A stretch of 64,000 bases of DNA from Dokdonia sp. PRO95 (GCF_000355805.1 NZ_CM001837.1:1826155-1890154), one strand, 5' to 3'. Counted from the stretch's first letter, positions 42,345-52,046 are shown. Made by a program: numbers and translations. The notes: generated by a model from the sequence alone, not told the origin.

Positions 42345-42576
42345 TTGTCCTGATATCATTTTCTCCTCGAAATGATCATTCCTATTAGTTATGATTTAGG
42401 CGGTCTTTGTCAAGACAAACCTGTAGCTAATGTTAACACAATTACACCATTAAGTGCTGTATTCTAATGAAAAAATAACATACCACTTGGTTTCATAAAG
42501 CTACTTTAACTTTAGAATAACTCAGACTTTAAGGATGAACTTTAATTATGTGTCACAAAATCAAACACATATTTTT

Positions 42577-44319
42577 ATGAGTAATCCATCTAATAAAAGG
42601 AGACTTTTTCTACGTAATACATTGCTGGCTACTGGCGGTATAATATTGATTCCTAACTTTATAAGCTGTTCTAATGATGATGATTTAGCGTTAGATAATG
42701 CTATCATACCAGAAAACCTTACCACTTCAAATTTTGAACTTGGCGTAGCGAGTTTTGACCCTACGAGTAATCAAGTCATTATCTGGACACATTATACTAC
42801 AGAAGCAAGTCAAGCAACGATTACATATGAATTGAGTACGGATGTAAATTTTAATACTATTGTAAGAAGTGGCGAGGTAATTACAGATAGTAGCCGCGAC
42901 TTTACAGTTAGTGTTGAGGTACAAGATCTGGAGGCAGGTCAAAAATTATATTATCGCTTTGCAAATCTAGAAGACAACACTATTTCTGTAATAGGAGAGA
43001 CTATTACTTTACCATCGAGCGGCCTTGATGCAGTATCTATGGGAGTGGTTTCTTGTGCAAACTATGCTGCTGGACTTTTTAATGTATATGATGCAATAGG
43101 AAATTCTGATGTGGATATTATAGTTCACTTAGGGGATTATATTTACGAGTACGGAGAGAATCAATATGGAACAAATGAAAATACGGTTGCATTAGGTAGA
43201 GTCCCTGAGCCTAATTATGAAATCGTAAGTCTTGATGATTATCGCCAGAGATATCGTCAATATCGCAGTGATGCAGGACTACAACTAGCACATCAAAAAA
43301 AACCGTTTATTGCCGTATGGGATGATCACGAAATTACAAATGACACTTATCAAGATGGAGCCCAAAATCATCAAGATGACGAAGGTGATTTTGAAACTCG
43401 CAAGCAGGCAGCACTCCAAGCATATAGTGAGTATTTACCAGCAATGACAAATGATGTAAATATCATTTATAGAAGTTTTAAAATAGGAGATCTTGCAGAT
43501 TTAATTATGCTTGATACTCGATTAGTAGGTCGTGATAAGCAACTAGATTTTAATAACTACTTTGGGAGTACTGGTAGTTTTGATTTTACTGCATTTGGCG
43601 AAGATCTAGTAGATCCTAACCGTAGTATGTTAGGCGTACAACAAAAGAGCTGGTTCCAGAGTGCCCTAGCAAATAGTTCTTCAAAGTATCAAGTGATAGG
43701 GCAGCAGGTGCTTATGGGAAAAATGTTTATACCAGCAGAGCTTATCATTACAATAGGAACTATTTTAGGAGAAATAGGAGCAACAGGATCGGTGTCTGCC
43801 GGAACTACGGCTTTCTTTCAAGCGCAGCTTACCGAGCTGGTAGAGCTCAAACTACGTGTACAAGCAAATGATCCAACGCTTACCGCCCAAGAGATAGGGC
43901 GAGTGTCTAATACAATTCCTTACAATCTTGACGCTTGGGATGGATACTTAGTAGAACGAGAAGAGTTAATGAGTAGCTTTGTAGGGAAAGATGTGGTTGT
44001 TCTTGCGGGCGATACACATAATGCGTGGTATAATGATCTTACACTTCAAGATGGAACTGCTGTGGGTAAGGAGCTTGCAACAGCTTCTGTTAGTTCGCCA
44101 GGATTTGAAGGTATTTTAGGAGGTGATGCAGCTACAATTACAGGGTTCCAACAAGCAATGACCATTCTTATAGATGGACTTAATTACTTTAATGCAACAG
44201 AGCGTGGCTATCTTAAAGTAACTTTAAGTGGTTCTGGAGTGCAGTCTGATTGGATTTTTATTGATACGATTGCTTCTTCAAACTATACGACGCATACAGG
44301 TCACTCTGAGAGTTTCTAG
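42577..44319 (+). CDS. Alkaline phosphatase D-like phosphodiesterase/phosphatase lipoprotein
   Basis: 580 aa from ATG 42577 (42535 is an alternative). The N-terminus combines a twin-arginine motif (KRRLFLRN) with a lipobox Cys (NFISC) and acidic residues after it, so the protein is predicted to be a Tat-exported lipoprotein. The PhoD-like core has an N-terminal Fn3-like domain and the metal residues in VVSCANYA, VHLGDYIYEYG, WDDHEITND and LAGDTHNAWY. PhoD hydrolyses phosphodiesters and monoesters, often under phosphate limitation; the substrate is unknown. Monocistronic, with a terminator at 44346. Confidence 0.92.
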   Translation: MSNPSNKRRLFLRNTLLATGGIILIPNFISCSNDDDLALDNAIIPENLTTSNFELGVASFDPTSNQVIIWTHYTTEASQATITYELSTDVNFNTIVRSGEVITDSSRDFTVSVEVQDLEAGQKLYYRFANLEDNTISVIGETITLPSSGLDAVSMGVVSCANYAAGLFNVYDAIGNSDVDIIVHLGDYIYEYGENQYGTNENTVALGRVPEPNYEIVSLDDYRQRYRQYRSDAGLQLAHQKKPFIAVWDDHEITNDTYQDGAQNHQDDEGDFETRKQAALQAYSEYLPAMTNDVNIIYRSFKIGDLADLIMLDTRLVGRDKQLDFNNYFGSTGSFDFTAFGEDLVDPNRSMLGVQQKSWFQSALANSSSKYQVIGQQVLMGKMFIPAELIITIGTILGEIGATGSVSAGTTAFFQAQLTELVELKLRVQANDPTLTAQEIGRVSNTIPYNLDAWDGYLVEREELMSSFVGKDVVVLAGDTHNAWYNDLTLQDGTAVGKELATASVSSPGFEGILGGDAATITGFQQAMTILIDGLNYFNATERGYLKVTLSGSGVQSDWIFIDTIASSNYTTHTGHSESF

Positions 44320-44345
44320 TGAAACAGAAGTAAATCAATGATTAG

Positions 44346-44375
44346 AACCCTTATTCTTACATAAGGGTTTTTTTT
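44346..44375 (+). terminator. Terminator after the PhoD-like gene
   Basis: Stem AACCCTTAT/ATAAGGGTT, loop TCTTAC, then six Ts. Confidence 0.9.
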
Positions 44376-44414
44376 GTGCACGATTTTTGTAATTTCAACG
44401 TTATAAAATTGACA

Positions 44415-45674
44415 ATGAAGAAACTACTTATATTATCCTTTTTGATAATGAATTTCGCTTTCGCGAAAGCGTCATATATCCTCATTCCGATGGATGTAGA
44501 GTCACAAAGGGAGCATCTTAAAGCTTATGGAATCACGTACTGGTCACTTGATAAAAACCAAAAAGTAAAATGGTTGCTTAACTATAGAGGCGGCTCTTTC
44601 TTGCTACCAGATACCGAAGACGTACGGCGCGAGTGTACCATACGTGGTGTCTCTTATGAAGTATTATCAGACGGACAAACGGAGCAAATTCTAACAGAAA
44701 TAGCAAGTCCATCTCAGAATATGGAAGCAATTGTATTAGAAAAAGCACCAAAAATTGCTGTTTACACACCAGACAGTAAGGTGCCTTGGGATGATGCCGT
44801 AACCATGGTGCTTACCTATGCAGAGATACCTTATACTACGATTTACGATACAGAAGTACTGAGTGATCAACTTATTTTATATGACTGGTTACACTTACAT
44901 CACGAGGATTTTACTGGGCAGTTTGGAAAATTTTATGGTTCTTATCGTGCCTCGCCTTGGTACATAGAAGAGAAAAAAGCTGCCGAGGCACTTGCGGCCC
45001 AATTAGGTTACAATAAGGTATCAAAGGAAAAAGGAGATGTTGCTCTGAAGATACGTGACTATGTTGTGGGTGGAGGTTTTATGTTTGCCATGTGTAGTGC
45101 AACAGATAGCTTTGATATTGCCCTCTCTGCCGAGGGAGTAGATATTTGCGAACCAATGTTTGACGGAGATCCTAGCGAACCAGGATATACTTCAAAAATA
45201 GATTTTCAAAAAACATTTGCTTTTAAAAATTATACGCTAGAACGTTCTCCTACTACCTATGAGTTTTCGTCTATTGATATGACACGCAAGCGTAAGATTC
45301 CTTTTCAAACAGACTATTTTACCTTAAAAGATTATAGTGCAAAATGGGATCCTATCCCTACGATGCTTTGTCAAAATCATACGGCACTTGTAAAAGGGTT
45401 TATGGGACAGACTACGAGTTATGATCCTGAGACTATAAAATCTAATGTGCTAGTCATGGGAGAAAATCTCACAAATGGTGAAGCGAGATACATTCACGGG
45501 ATTAAAGGAAAAGGATTTTTTACCTTTTATGGAGGGCACGATCCAGAAGATTATCAGCATAGAGTAGGTGATCCTAAGACAGAGTTAGAACTACATCCTA
45601 ACTCACCTGGTTATCGTTTGATTTTAAATAACGTACTGTTTCCAGCAGCACGCAAGAAGAAACAAAAAACCTAA
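44415..45674 (+). CDS. Secreted protein of unknown function (glutamine-amidotransferase-like fold suspected)
   Basis: 419 aa from ATG 44415; a longer frame from 44376 begins inside the terminator T-run and is rejected. Signal peptide MKKLLILSFLIMNFAFAKA, whose AxA end is encoded by palindrome copy 11. The mature part has IAVYTPDSKVPWDDAVTMVLTYAEIPY and GGGFMFAMCSATDSFDIALSAEG, which recall ThuA/class I glutamine-amidotransferase-like folds with a Cys after a small-residue elbow, but no full catalytic triad is recognised. It is followed 6 bp later by a DUF922 protease. Related proteins seem to have been labelled asparagine synthetase B in some annotations, which the sequence does not support. 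Confidence 0.75.
   Translation: MKKLLILSFLIMNFAFAKASYILIPMDVESQREHLKAYGITYWSLDKNQKVKWLLNYRGGSFLLPDTEDVRRECTIRGVSYEVLSDGQTEQILTEIASPSQNMEAIVLEKAPKIAVYTPDSKVPWDDAVTMVLTYAEIPYTTIYDTEVLSDQLILYDWLHLHHEDFTGQFGKFYGSYRASPWYIEEKKAAEALAAQLGYNKVSKEKGDVALKIRDYVVGGGFMFAMCSATDSFDIALSAEGVDICEPMFDGDPSEPGYTSKIDFQKTFAFKNYTLERSPTTYEFSSIDMTRKRKIPFQTDYFTLKDYSAKWDPIPTMLCQNHTALVKGFMGQTTSYDPETIKSNVLVMGENLTNGEARYIHGIKGKGFFTFYGGHDPEDYQHRVGDPKTELELHPNSPGYRLILNNVLFPAARKKKQKT
44457..44470. repeat. Palindrome copy 11 (encoding the signal peptide end)
   Basis: GCTTTCGCGAAAGC, read as AFAKA within FAFAKAS; supplies the probable AKA signal peptidase I site. Confidence 0.95.
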
Positions 45675-45679
45675 TAGCA

Positions 45680-46210
45680 TTGAGTAGAGTATTAATCATA
45701 TTATTTGCAATAGCCTTAGTGTCTGTCTCTGATGCTCCAGAAAGACTTGCTTGGAATAGCAACCGAGTATTGCAATGGTCAGATTTTAAAGGAACACCAG
45801 ATTCGCTAGAGAGATGGGCAGCTAGTTCAAGTACGGGGATTAGTCAAGGATATGCAGCAGATGGTGATGGGTACATAGACAAAGAAAGTCTAACAGTTAC
45901 TGCTCATTTCTATCCAGAGTATTCATGGGTGCGACACCAAGAAAAGAGTAAGCATCTCCTAGCTCATGAGCAAACACATTTTAATATTACTGAGGTATAT
46001 GCCCGTAAACTTAAAGATAAAGTAGCCGCGTTTGCATTTACATCAAATAGTCTTGAAGAAATAAAAATGCTTTATAAAGAAGTAGAGGAGGAGCGCATTG
46101 CTACCCAGCAATTATTTGATAAAGAAACAAACCACTCTATCGATCATATGAAAGAAGTACAGTGGGAACTTAAAGTAGCTAGGTGGCTCGATGGTAATTT
46201 TGAAGAATAG
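45680..46210 (+). CDS. DUF922-type secreted zinc protease
   Basis: 176 aa from a TTG start 6 bp after the previous stop. Short signal peptide, then a DUF922 core with LAWNSNRVLQWSDFKGTPD and the zinc motif HEQTHFNI (HExxH). DUF922 members are predicted secreted zinc-dependent proteases. Probably translated with the unknown protein upstream, which might be its partner or substrate. Activity is not proven for the family. Confidence 0.85.
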   Translation: MSRVLIILFAIALVSVSDAPERLAWNSNRVLQWSDFKGTPDSLERWAASSSTGISQGYAADGDGYIDKESLTVTAHFYPEYSWVRHQEKSKHLLAHEQTHFNITEVYARKLKDKVAAFAFTSNSLEEIKMLYKEVEEERIATQQLFDKETNHSIDHMKEVQWELKVARWLDGNFEE

Positions 46211-46241
46211 TGCACTAAATACCCATTCTAACACATAAAAA

Positions 46242-46275
46242 AAAACTGGATTCTCAAGAATGAGAATCCAGTTTT
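46242..46275. terminator. Bidirectional terminator between DUF922 and DUF2911 genes
   Basis: Perfect 15-bp stem AAAACTGGATTCTCA/TGAGAATCCAGTTTT with loop AGAA, flanked by A-run and T-run; shared by convergent genes. Confidence 0.93.
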
Positions 46276-46300
46276 CTGTTTTTTAGCCTAAGGCCTATGT

Positions 46301-46837
46301 TTAGTTATAGAAAGGTACTTCTACGCGAGCATTACCCCACGCCATGTGAAGGTGAGCTCCTTGATCTACAGGTAAGAATTCCATCCCAAAATACTCAATA
46401 GACTCATCTGCTTGTGTTACTGGTACCGTGATACGAGCTACATCATTTGCTTCTTTGTAAAAGTAAGATCCCCATACATTGAGATCAGAGCTTAAAATAA
46501 TGGTCCACTCGGCTCCATTAGGCATTGCATACATTGTGTACGTTCCTGCTTTTACTGGAGTAGTACCTAATTTCATATCCTTGTAAAGTGTAATCTCTGC
46601 TGCTTCATTTGCACCTAATCTCCATACTTTTCCGTCTGGAGCAAGTTTAGAAAGCTCACGCTCCTTAAGTTGAGGGCGGCTATATGTTACTTTTACTTGT
46701 TTATTTGATTCCTTGTAATTAGATGGAAAAGCCGCTTGATCCATTGGGCTTTTGTCTACTTTAAAATCTTGTGCAGTTACAGATGGTGCAGCAACAAACG
46801 CTAGTGCAACCATAGCAGTCATAAAAAACTTTTTCAT
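46301..46837 (-). CDS. DUF2911 domain secreted protein
   Basis: 178 aa. Signal peptide about 1-23 (SVTAQ) and a DUF2911 core: KVTYSRPQLKERELSKLAPDGKVWRLGANEAAEITLYKD and KAGTYTMYAMPNGAEWTIILS. The family is widespread in Bacteroidota and has no known function. Divergent from asnB with a 257-bp gap that holds palindrome copy 12. Confidence 0.92.
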   Translation of the reverse strand: MKKFFMTAMVALAFVAAPSVTAQDFKVDKSPMDQAAFPSNYKESNKQVKVTYSRPQLKERELSKLAPDGKVWRLGANEAAEITLYKDMKLGTTPVKAGTYTMYAMPNGAEWTIILSSDLNVWGSYFYKEANDVARITVPVTQADESIEYFGMEFLPVDQGAHLHMAWGNARVEVPFYN

Positions 46838-46949
46838 AATAGTAATTGTGTTTAAGAGTTAATTAGTCTTGAAATACCTCTCAAGGCTTCTTCAAAGTTA
46901 TGTTGTAAGTCTTACAAAAGTGCTAAAACTTTCAAAATGTTTTAGAAGT

Positions 46950-46967
46950 ACGCTTTCGCGAAAGCGT
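46950..46967. repeat. Palindrome copy 12, 18-bp form, in the DUF2911/asnB divergent gap
   Basis: ACGCTTTCGCGAAAGCGT with T and A flanks extending the symmetry to 20 bp; 113 bp upstream of the DUF2911 start and 128 bp upstream of asnB. Confidence 0.95.
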
Positions 46968-47094
46968 ATACCTTCATATTAATACGTTTAATTGATATTT
47001 AGTTATAATATGTAACTGTATGTTATATAAACGTTTTATTAAATGAAGTATAATCGCATATTTGACTTATCAATAACAATAAATATTTAAAATC

Positions 47095-48762
47095 ATGTGT
47101 GGAATTGTATGCGCCTTTGATCTCAAGGAGAAAGCCGAAGATTTACGCCCCCAATTATTAGAAATGTCTAAAAAAATTCGCCATAGAGGGCCGGATTGGA
47201 ATGGCGTGTTTAATAATGATAAAGCGATCATGACACATGAACGTCTGTCTATAGTAGATCCAGCTTCTGGAAAACAACCATTATTTTCAAAAGATAAGAG
47301 TCTAGTACTTGCGGCAAATGGCGAGATATATAATCATAAAGAATTGCGTGAGACTATAACAGGTGATTATGAGTTTCAAACAGCATCAGACTGTGAGATC
47401 ATACTAGCACTTTATAAAGAATACGGTCACGACTTTTGCGATAAACTTAATGGGATTTTTGGATTTGCGCTATATGACGTAGCAAAAGATGAATATTTTG
47501 TGGCCCGTGATCACATGGGAATTATTCCGCTATACATGGGATGGGATCAGCATGGGACTTTTTATGTGGCTTCTGAGTTGAAGGCACTAGAAGGTGTTTG
47601 TTCTAAGATAGAATTATTTCCTCCAGGACATTACTACTCTAGTGTAACAGGAGAGCTCACACGCTGGTATTCTCGCGACTGGATGGAATTTGATAACGTA
47701 AAAGATAACGAGTCAAGTATAGAAGAGTTGCACGATGCACTAGCGGCATCTATAAAACGCCAACTTATGAGTGATGTGCCTTATGGGGTATTGCTTTCTG
47801 GAGGTTTAGATTCTTCAATCACCAGTGCAGTTGCAAAGCTATATGCAGAAAAGCGTATAGAATCTGGTGATGAGCAAGCTGCATGGTGGCCACAGTTACA
47901 CTCTTTTAGTATAGGACTCAAAGGTTCTCCAGATCTTGCAGCTGCTCAGGTAGTTGCAGATCATATAGGGACAGTACATCACCCTATTGAGTTTACGATA
48001 CAAGAAGGACTAGATGCCATACGTGATGTAATCTATCATCTAGAAACGTATGATATCACCACGATAAGAGCGAGTACGCCTATGTACTTAATGGCTCGCG
48101 TGATCAAATCTATGGGAGTAAAAATGGTACTCTCAGGAGAAGGGGCAGATGAGATTTTTGGAGGATATTTATATTTCCATAAGGCGCCTAATGCCAAAGA
48201 GTTTCATGAGGAAACTGTGCGTAAACTAGATAAGTTACACATGTATGACTGTCTACGGGCAAATAAATCACTTGCAGCCTGGGGAATAGAAGGACGTGTT
48301 CCTTTCTTAGATAAAGAATTTATGGATGTCGCTATGCGTCTTAACCCTCAAGATAAAATGATTACTAAGGAGCGTAAGATGGAAAAATGGATCTTGCGTA
48401 AAGCCTTTGAAAAGTATTTACCTGAAAGTGTAGCTTGGAGACAGAAAGAGCAGTTCTCAGACGGTGTAGGTTACTCATGGATTGATAGTCTTAAGGACAT
48501 AGTAGATGAAGCCGTGAGTGCAACTCAAATGGAAAATGCACATCATAGATTCCCTATCCATACGCCTCAAAACAAAGAAGAGTTTTACTACCGTACTATT
48601 TTTGAAGAGCACTTCCCAAGTGATGCTGCAGCACGCTGTGTGCCTTCTGTGCCAAGTGTAGCTTGTAGTACACCTACAGCACTAGAATGGGATGAAGCTT
48701 TTAAAAACATGAATGATCCATCAGGTAGAGCTGTTGCTTTTGTACATGATGATGCTTATTAA
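47095..48762 (+). CDS. asnB: Asparagine synthase B (glutamine-hydrolysing)
   Basis: 555 aa. The N-terminal glutaminase domain has nucleophile Cys2 (MCGIV) with NGEIYNHKELRE, and the synthetase domain has the PP-loop GVLLSGGLDSSI and VVLSGEGADEIFGGY-type LSGEGADEIFGGYLYF. It makes asparagine from aspartate, glutamine and ATP. It matches E. coli AsnB in length and end. Monocistronic with a terminator at 48785. Confidence 0.97.
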   Translation: MCGIVCAFDLKEKAEDLRPQLLEMSKKIRHRGPDWNGVFNNDKAIMTHERLSIVDPASGKQPLFSKDKSLVLAANGEIYNHKELRETITGDYEFQTASDCEIILALYKEYGHDFCDKLNGIFGFALYDVAKDEYFVARDHMGIIPLYMGWDQHGTFYVASELKALEGVCSKIELFPPGHYYSSVTGELTRWYSRDWMEFDNVKDNESSIEELHDALAASIKRQLMSDVPYGVLLSGGLDSSITSAVAKLYAEKRIESGDEQAAWWPQLHSFSIGLKGSPDLAAAQVVADHIGTVHHPIEFTIQEGLDAIRDVIYHLETYDITTIRASTPMYLMARVIKSMGVKMVLSGEGADEIFGGYLYFHKAPNAKEFHEETVRKLDKLHMYDCLRANKSLAAWGIEGRVPFLDKEFMDVAMRLNPQDKMITKERKMEKWILRKAFEKYLPESVAWRQKEQFSDGVGYSWIDSLKDIVDEAVSATQMENAHHRFPIHTPQNKEEFYYRTIFEEHFPSDAAARCVPSVPSVACSTPTALEWDEAFKNMNDPSGRAVAFVHDDAY

Positions 48763-48784
48763 GAATATGTAAATTGTTAAATAG

Positions 48785-48821
48785 AAAAACCGCTTTATCT
48801 TCAAGGATAAAGCGGTTTTTT
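48785..48821. terminator. Bidirectional terminator between asnB and the MRJP-like gene
   Basis: Perfect stem AAAACCGCTTTATC/GATAAAGCGGTTTT with loop TTCAAG, then Ts on plus and an A-run upstream for the convergent gene. Confidence 0.92.
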
Positions 48822-48847
48822 AATACCTGAAATTAAAAGGCTTCTAT

Positions 48848-49918
48848 TTAATCAATACTCACTTTATTGATAGTAAATTTCATATCCCCTAGAGGACCTG
48901 TAATTTCATTTATTCTAGAGTTGGTGTAATATAAATCGCCTTTGTAAATACTAAAGGTATCTGCCCAGCGTACTTGGTCACCTTCAATAAGTGTAGAAAC
49001 TTCTTTAGTGTTAGCATCCATTTTCATCACCTTGTTATTTTCTAAGTCGGCGAAGTAAAGGTTACTAGCATCATCAAGTATCATCCCATCTGGTGCGCTT
49101 GTTTTTTTAACTAGAGATACGCTATTTTCTATTTCTTCTTGAGTACCATTATTTAAAACAGCCGTAGGGATAGCATATAAGCTATAACCGCTCAGTGCGT
49201 GGTAATATAAAATGTCATTATTTACATCTAATGCAATACCATCAGAATGTACTGTGTTCTCCCAAGTACTGCCACCGGGAAAAGTAAGTTGGCTTACTTC
49301 AGCTAGTGTTGAGGTGTGCTCATTTAAAACTCTTTTAGATTCGCCAGACTCAAGGTCTAAAACTACAAGTCCTGCATGTCCAGAGTCTGTAAAGTAAGCT
49401 TTGTTGTTTTTTGCATCTATACGCACATCGTTTATGTATGAGTCTTTATGGATGCTAGTTTCATCAATAGTGTAAGTGCGTTTTAATGAGTTTGTAGTTA
49501 AGTCAAATACAAAGATTTTTGGGTTGTCAATCACACCACCAAATAATGGATTACGTGTATCCACTACATATAAGTCATTATTGAAAGCGACTACAGATTG
49601 TACCGCTACAAAAAGCGAATCATTAATTTCTTTTCCATCTTCCCATGTATTCCACTGTTCGTTAGGGAATGCAGCCGACTCATTATTTTCTAATACTTCA
49701 ACTACAGAGTTTTCTACACCTTTTCTCCATCTTGGAAAATTAGCAAATATTCTACCTTCATTACTTACCGTAACACCTGTAACCTGTTGTCCTGTAAAGG
49801 TAGCTACTTCAGTAATTACTGGGCTTTCCTGAGTTTTTTGTGCTTCTTTTGTTTCTGTAGTGTTCTTGCAGCTTATAATAGAAAATACAACAAGTAGCGA
49901 TAGTATTGTTTTATTCAT
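48848..49918 (-). CDS. Lipoprotein of the major royal jelly/yellow (L-dopachrome tautomerase-related) family
   Basis: 356 aa. Lipobox Cys17 (SIISC), then a six-bladed beta-propeller like MRJP/yellow proteins: ISNEG-type GVTVSNEGRIFANFPRW, FNNDLYVVDTRNP, SYINDVRIDAKNNKAYFTDSGHAGLVVLDL and HSDGIALDVNNDILYYHALSG. Bacterial members are often called SMP-30/gluconolactonase-like; activity here is unknown. Convergent with asnB. Confidence 0.88.
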   Translation of the reverse strand: MNKTILSLLVVFSIISCKNTTETKEAQKTQESPVITEVATFTGQQVTGVTVSNEGRIFANFPRWRKGVENSVVEVLENNESAAFPNEQWNTWEDGKEINDSLFVAVQSVVAFNNDLYVVDTRNPLFGGVIDNPKIFVFDLTTNSLKRTYTIDETSIHKDSYINDVRIDAKNNKAYFTDSGHAGLVVLDLESGESKRVLNEHTSTLAEVSQLTFPGGSTWENTVHSDGIALDVNNDILYYHALSGYSLYAIPTAVLNNGTQEEIENSVSLVKKTSAPDGMILDDASNLYFADLENNKVMKMDANTKEVSTLIEGDQVRWADTFSIYKGDLYYTNSRINEITGPLGDMKFTINKVSID

Positions 49919-50035
49919 AATATGAGTTTTATAATATATGGTACTTCTTAGAGGCTGTAAAGATAGTACGGCGATTTACGCCCAGCGAATAGAAAGTGTT
50001 AGGCTTATTATAAAATTCAAGAAACCTTGTTGAGA

Positions 50036-51199
50036 TTATGTAGTAACGTATTCCTTTAAATCAGAAGTTAAGATATCTGTGAGTTCGCGCTCATTACCAA
50101 GGCTCGTTTCTGTAAAAATAAATCCAAATACAGGATAGCTATGTATATCCAGAGGTCTTACTAGTACTGGTTTTTCAAACTTTGTAGCTATCTTTTTGTA
50201 GTCAAAACTTTTGATGCTTTCGGCAGGGATACCCGTACTATTGTCTAGTATAATTATGCTAAAGACTTTATCCTCCTTGCCTTTAAATATGTGGTCCCAG
50301 TTAGGTTTTTTGCTTTCGCGAAAGCATACATAAGAATTAAAATCTAAGGTAACACCAAGTGAGTCACCCGTAGTACAAAATCCTCCAAAACGCAGCGGAT
50401 TAACCTCAATAGGAGTTATTTTTCCAGAAGCATCGATGCGTATCTCTGCATGCGCAGGAAAATTCTTGAGTTGTAATTCTTGTCCTAACGCACTTAAGAA
50501 TTCATGTATGGCAGCACTATATGTGGTGATAGTATCTTTTGAGGTGCAATAAACGCGATCGCTAGTATCTTTGCCAGAAGAGAATAGGTGGTGTAAAATG
50601 TTTAAAATTACAACCTCACCATTTGCATTGTGATAGTAATCTATAGCAAATTCTTCTCCTTGAATAAATTCTTCAATAATAAAATATGTGGTGTCCAGCA
50701 CATTTTTAGGAAAGATGCTTTTGAGCTTCTCTGGGTGTAATTCCTTCTTTGCCTGTTTCCAATCATGTTGATCGTGGATGATATGAACTCCTATGCTGAA
50801 AAAGCCAACACTAGGTTTAATAACAAAAGGGAATTTTAATGTTTCGGCATCTAGAAGATGGACATCAGTTAGAGAAAGCTTTTGAAAATAAAAGTCTGGA
50901 AACAAGCTTTTAGTAAGCTCTCTAAATTGGACTTTGTCTTTTAAAATATTTATTTGACGAGCAAGTGTGCTATCTCCTAGGTGCTCTTCTATCCATACCA
51001 GCGCGTTTTCTGAGTTTGAATATAATGCTGTTTCTGGATTATCGTTATAGATAGCTACCGCATCCTGCTCCTCTATCCAGTTGAGCGTGTCATCTTGAAT
51101 AATGGACTTTGCAATTGGAGTGGCAATAATGGGGTAGTTATTTTCTTTTATAGTTGCAATAAGAAAATCTGAAGCAAAGGGCTTGTCTATTAAAAACAT
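50036..51199 (-). CDS. ATP-grasp domain protein
   Basis: 387 aa. ATP-grasp features: KFPFVIKPSVGFFSIGVHII (glycine-rich loop and first Lys), YFIIEEFIQGEEFAIDYYHNANGEVVILNIL (second ATP-binding strand) and EIRIDASGKITPIEVNPLRFGGFC (metal site). It probably ligates a carboxylate to an amine or thiol, as in peptide or carnosine-type ligases; the substrate is unknown. Palindrome copy 13 reads FRES near the C-terminal part. The MarC gene lies 30 bp upstream in the same orientation. Confidence 0.88.
   Translation of the reverse strand: MFLIDKPFASDFLIATIKENNYPIIATPIAKSIIQDDTLNWIEEQDAVAIYNDNPETALYSNSENALVWIEEHLGDSTLARQINILKDKVQFRELTKSLFPDFYFQKLSLTDVHLLDAETLKFPFVIKPSVGFFSIGVHIIHDQHDWKQAKKELHPEKLKSIFPKNVLDTTYFIIEEFIQGEEFAIDYYHNANGEVVILNILHHLFSSGKDTSDRVYCTSKDTITTYSAAIHEFLSALGQELQLKNFPAHAEIRIDASGKITPIEVNPLRFGGFCTTGDSLGVTLDFNSYVCFRESKKPNWDHIFKGKEDKVFSIIILDNSTGIPAESIKSFDYKKIATKFEKPVLVRPLDIHSYPVFGFIFTETSLGNERELTDILTSDLKEYVTT
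50312..50325. repeat. Palindrome copy 13 (in ATP-grasp gene)
   Basis: GCTTTCGCGAAAGC, minus-strand reading CFRESKKP; the FRES frame. Confidence 0.95.
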
Positions 51200-51229
51200 G
51201 ATGATGATTATGAGGTCTTGAAATAAATT

Positions 51230-51847
51230 TTAAGCGATACCTGTCCCAAAATAAGAGCTTATCCCGCTCAAAATACTTTGTACAGCATACGCGGCTAAGA
51301 TGAGTCCCATTATTTTACTAATAACAGTAATCCCGTAGTTACCTATGCGATCTTGAAGTTTATTTGCTCCAAGTAAAATCAAACAAGTAAGTCCTATCAC
51401 AAACAGCACGAGTGCTGTAGCTATAAACTGTTCCTGTATAGAGTAAATATGGTTATCTGTCATTAAAACCACAGCCATAATTGCTCCAGGAGAAGCAATA
51501 GACGGTATTGCAATGGGGAATATGGTAACGTGTTTATAATCTGTAATTTTATTTTTTTCGTCTTCTGGTTTACCATCGCCAAAAATCATAGTAAGCGCAA
51601 ATAGAAATAGTATTACACCTCCAGAAATCTGGAAGGCATTCAAGGATACAGACATTCCTTCAAGAATGAGCTGTCCTATCACTATAAAAAATAAGAGTAT
51701 TAAAAATGCTATCACAGAAGCTCTAACGGCAATTTTCTTTTTGTGACGTAAATCAAATTCTTTTGTAGCCTCTAGATATACAGGGATAGATCCTATAGGG
51801 TCAATCACTGCAAAAATGAAGAAAATGGAAGTGATGATTTCAGACAT
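51230..51847 (-). CDS. MarC family integral membrane protein
   Basis: 205 aa with six membrane helices. The family start IITSIFFIFAVIDPIGSIPVYL and FPIAIPSIASPGAIMAVVL are typical. MarC proteins are of unknown function; an early link to multiple antibiotic resistance was not borne out. Transcribed toward the ATP-grasp gene. Confidence 0.93.
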   Translation of the reverse strand: MSEIITSIFFIFAVIDPIGSIPVYLEATKEFDLRHKKKIAVRASVIAFLILLFFIVIGQLILEGMSVSLNAFQISGGVILFLFALTMIFGDGKPEDEKNKITDYKHVTIFPIAIPSIASPGAIMAVVLMTDNHIYSIQEQFIATALVLFVIGLTCLILLGANKLQDRIGNYGITVISKIMGLILAAYAVQSILSGISSYFGTGIA

Positions 51848-52032
51848 ATATAGCTTTTAGAGATGAGATGTAAATGTACCATTTTCTCATTCTTCATATC
51901 CTTAAATAGAAAGACACCTTTTATATACTAAGCGTTGCGGTATTACCTAGTGCACTCTTTGTAGTTATAGTTTTAGCAATATGTACTAAAGTCAATTGCA
52001 TAGCTAAAGTACAGATATTCAGACTAAAGCAT

Positions 52033-52040
52033 TATATTTA
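52033..52040 (+). promoter_or_regulatory. -7-like box 6 nt before the radC start
   Basis: TATATTTA (7 of 8 to TAnnTTTG), 6 nt before the ATG at 52047. No -33 TTG at the expected spacing. Confidence 0.4.
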
Positions 52041-52046
52041 AGGCTT

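Noticed and set aside
44415-45674. Annotation as asparagine synthetase B
   Set aside because: No Cys2 glutaminase domain and no PP-loop; the true asnB is at 47095.
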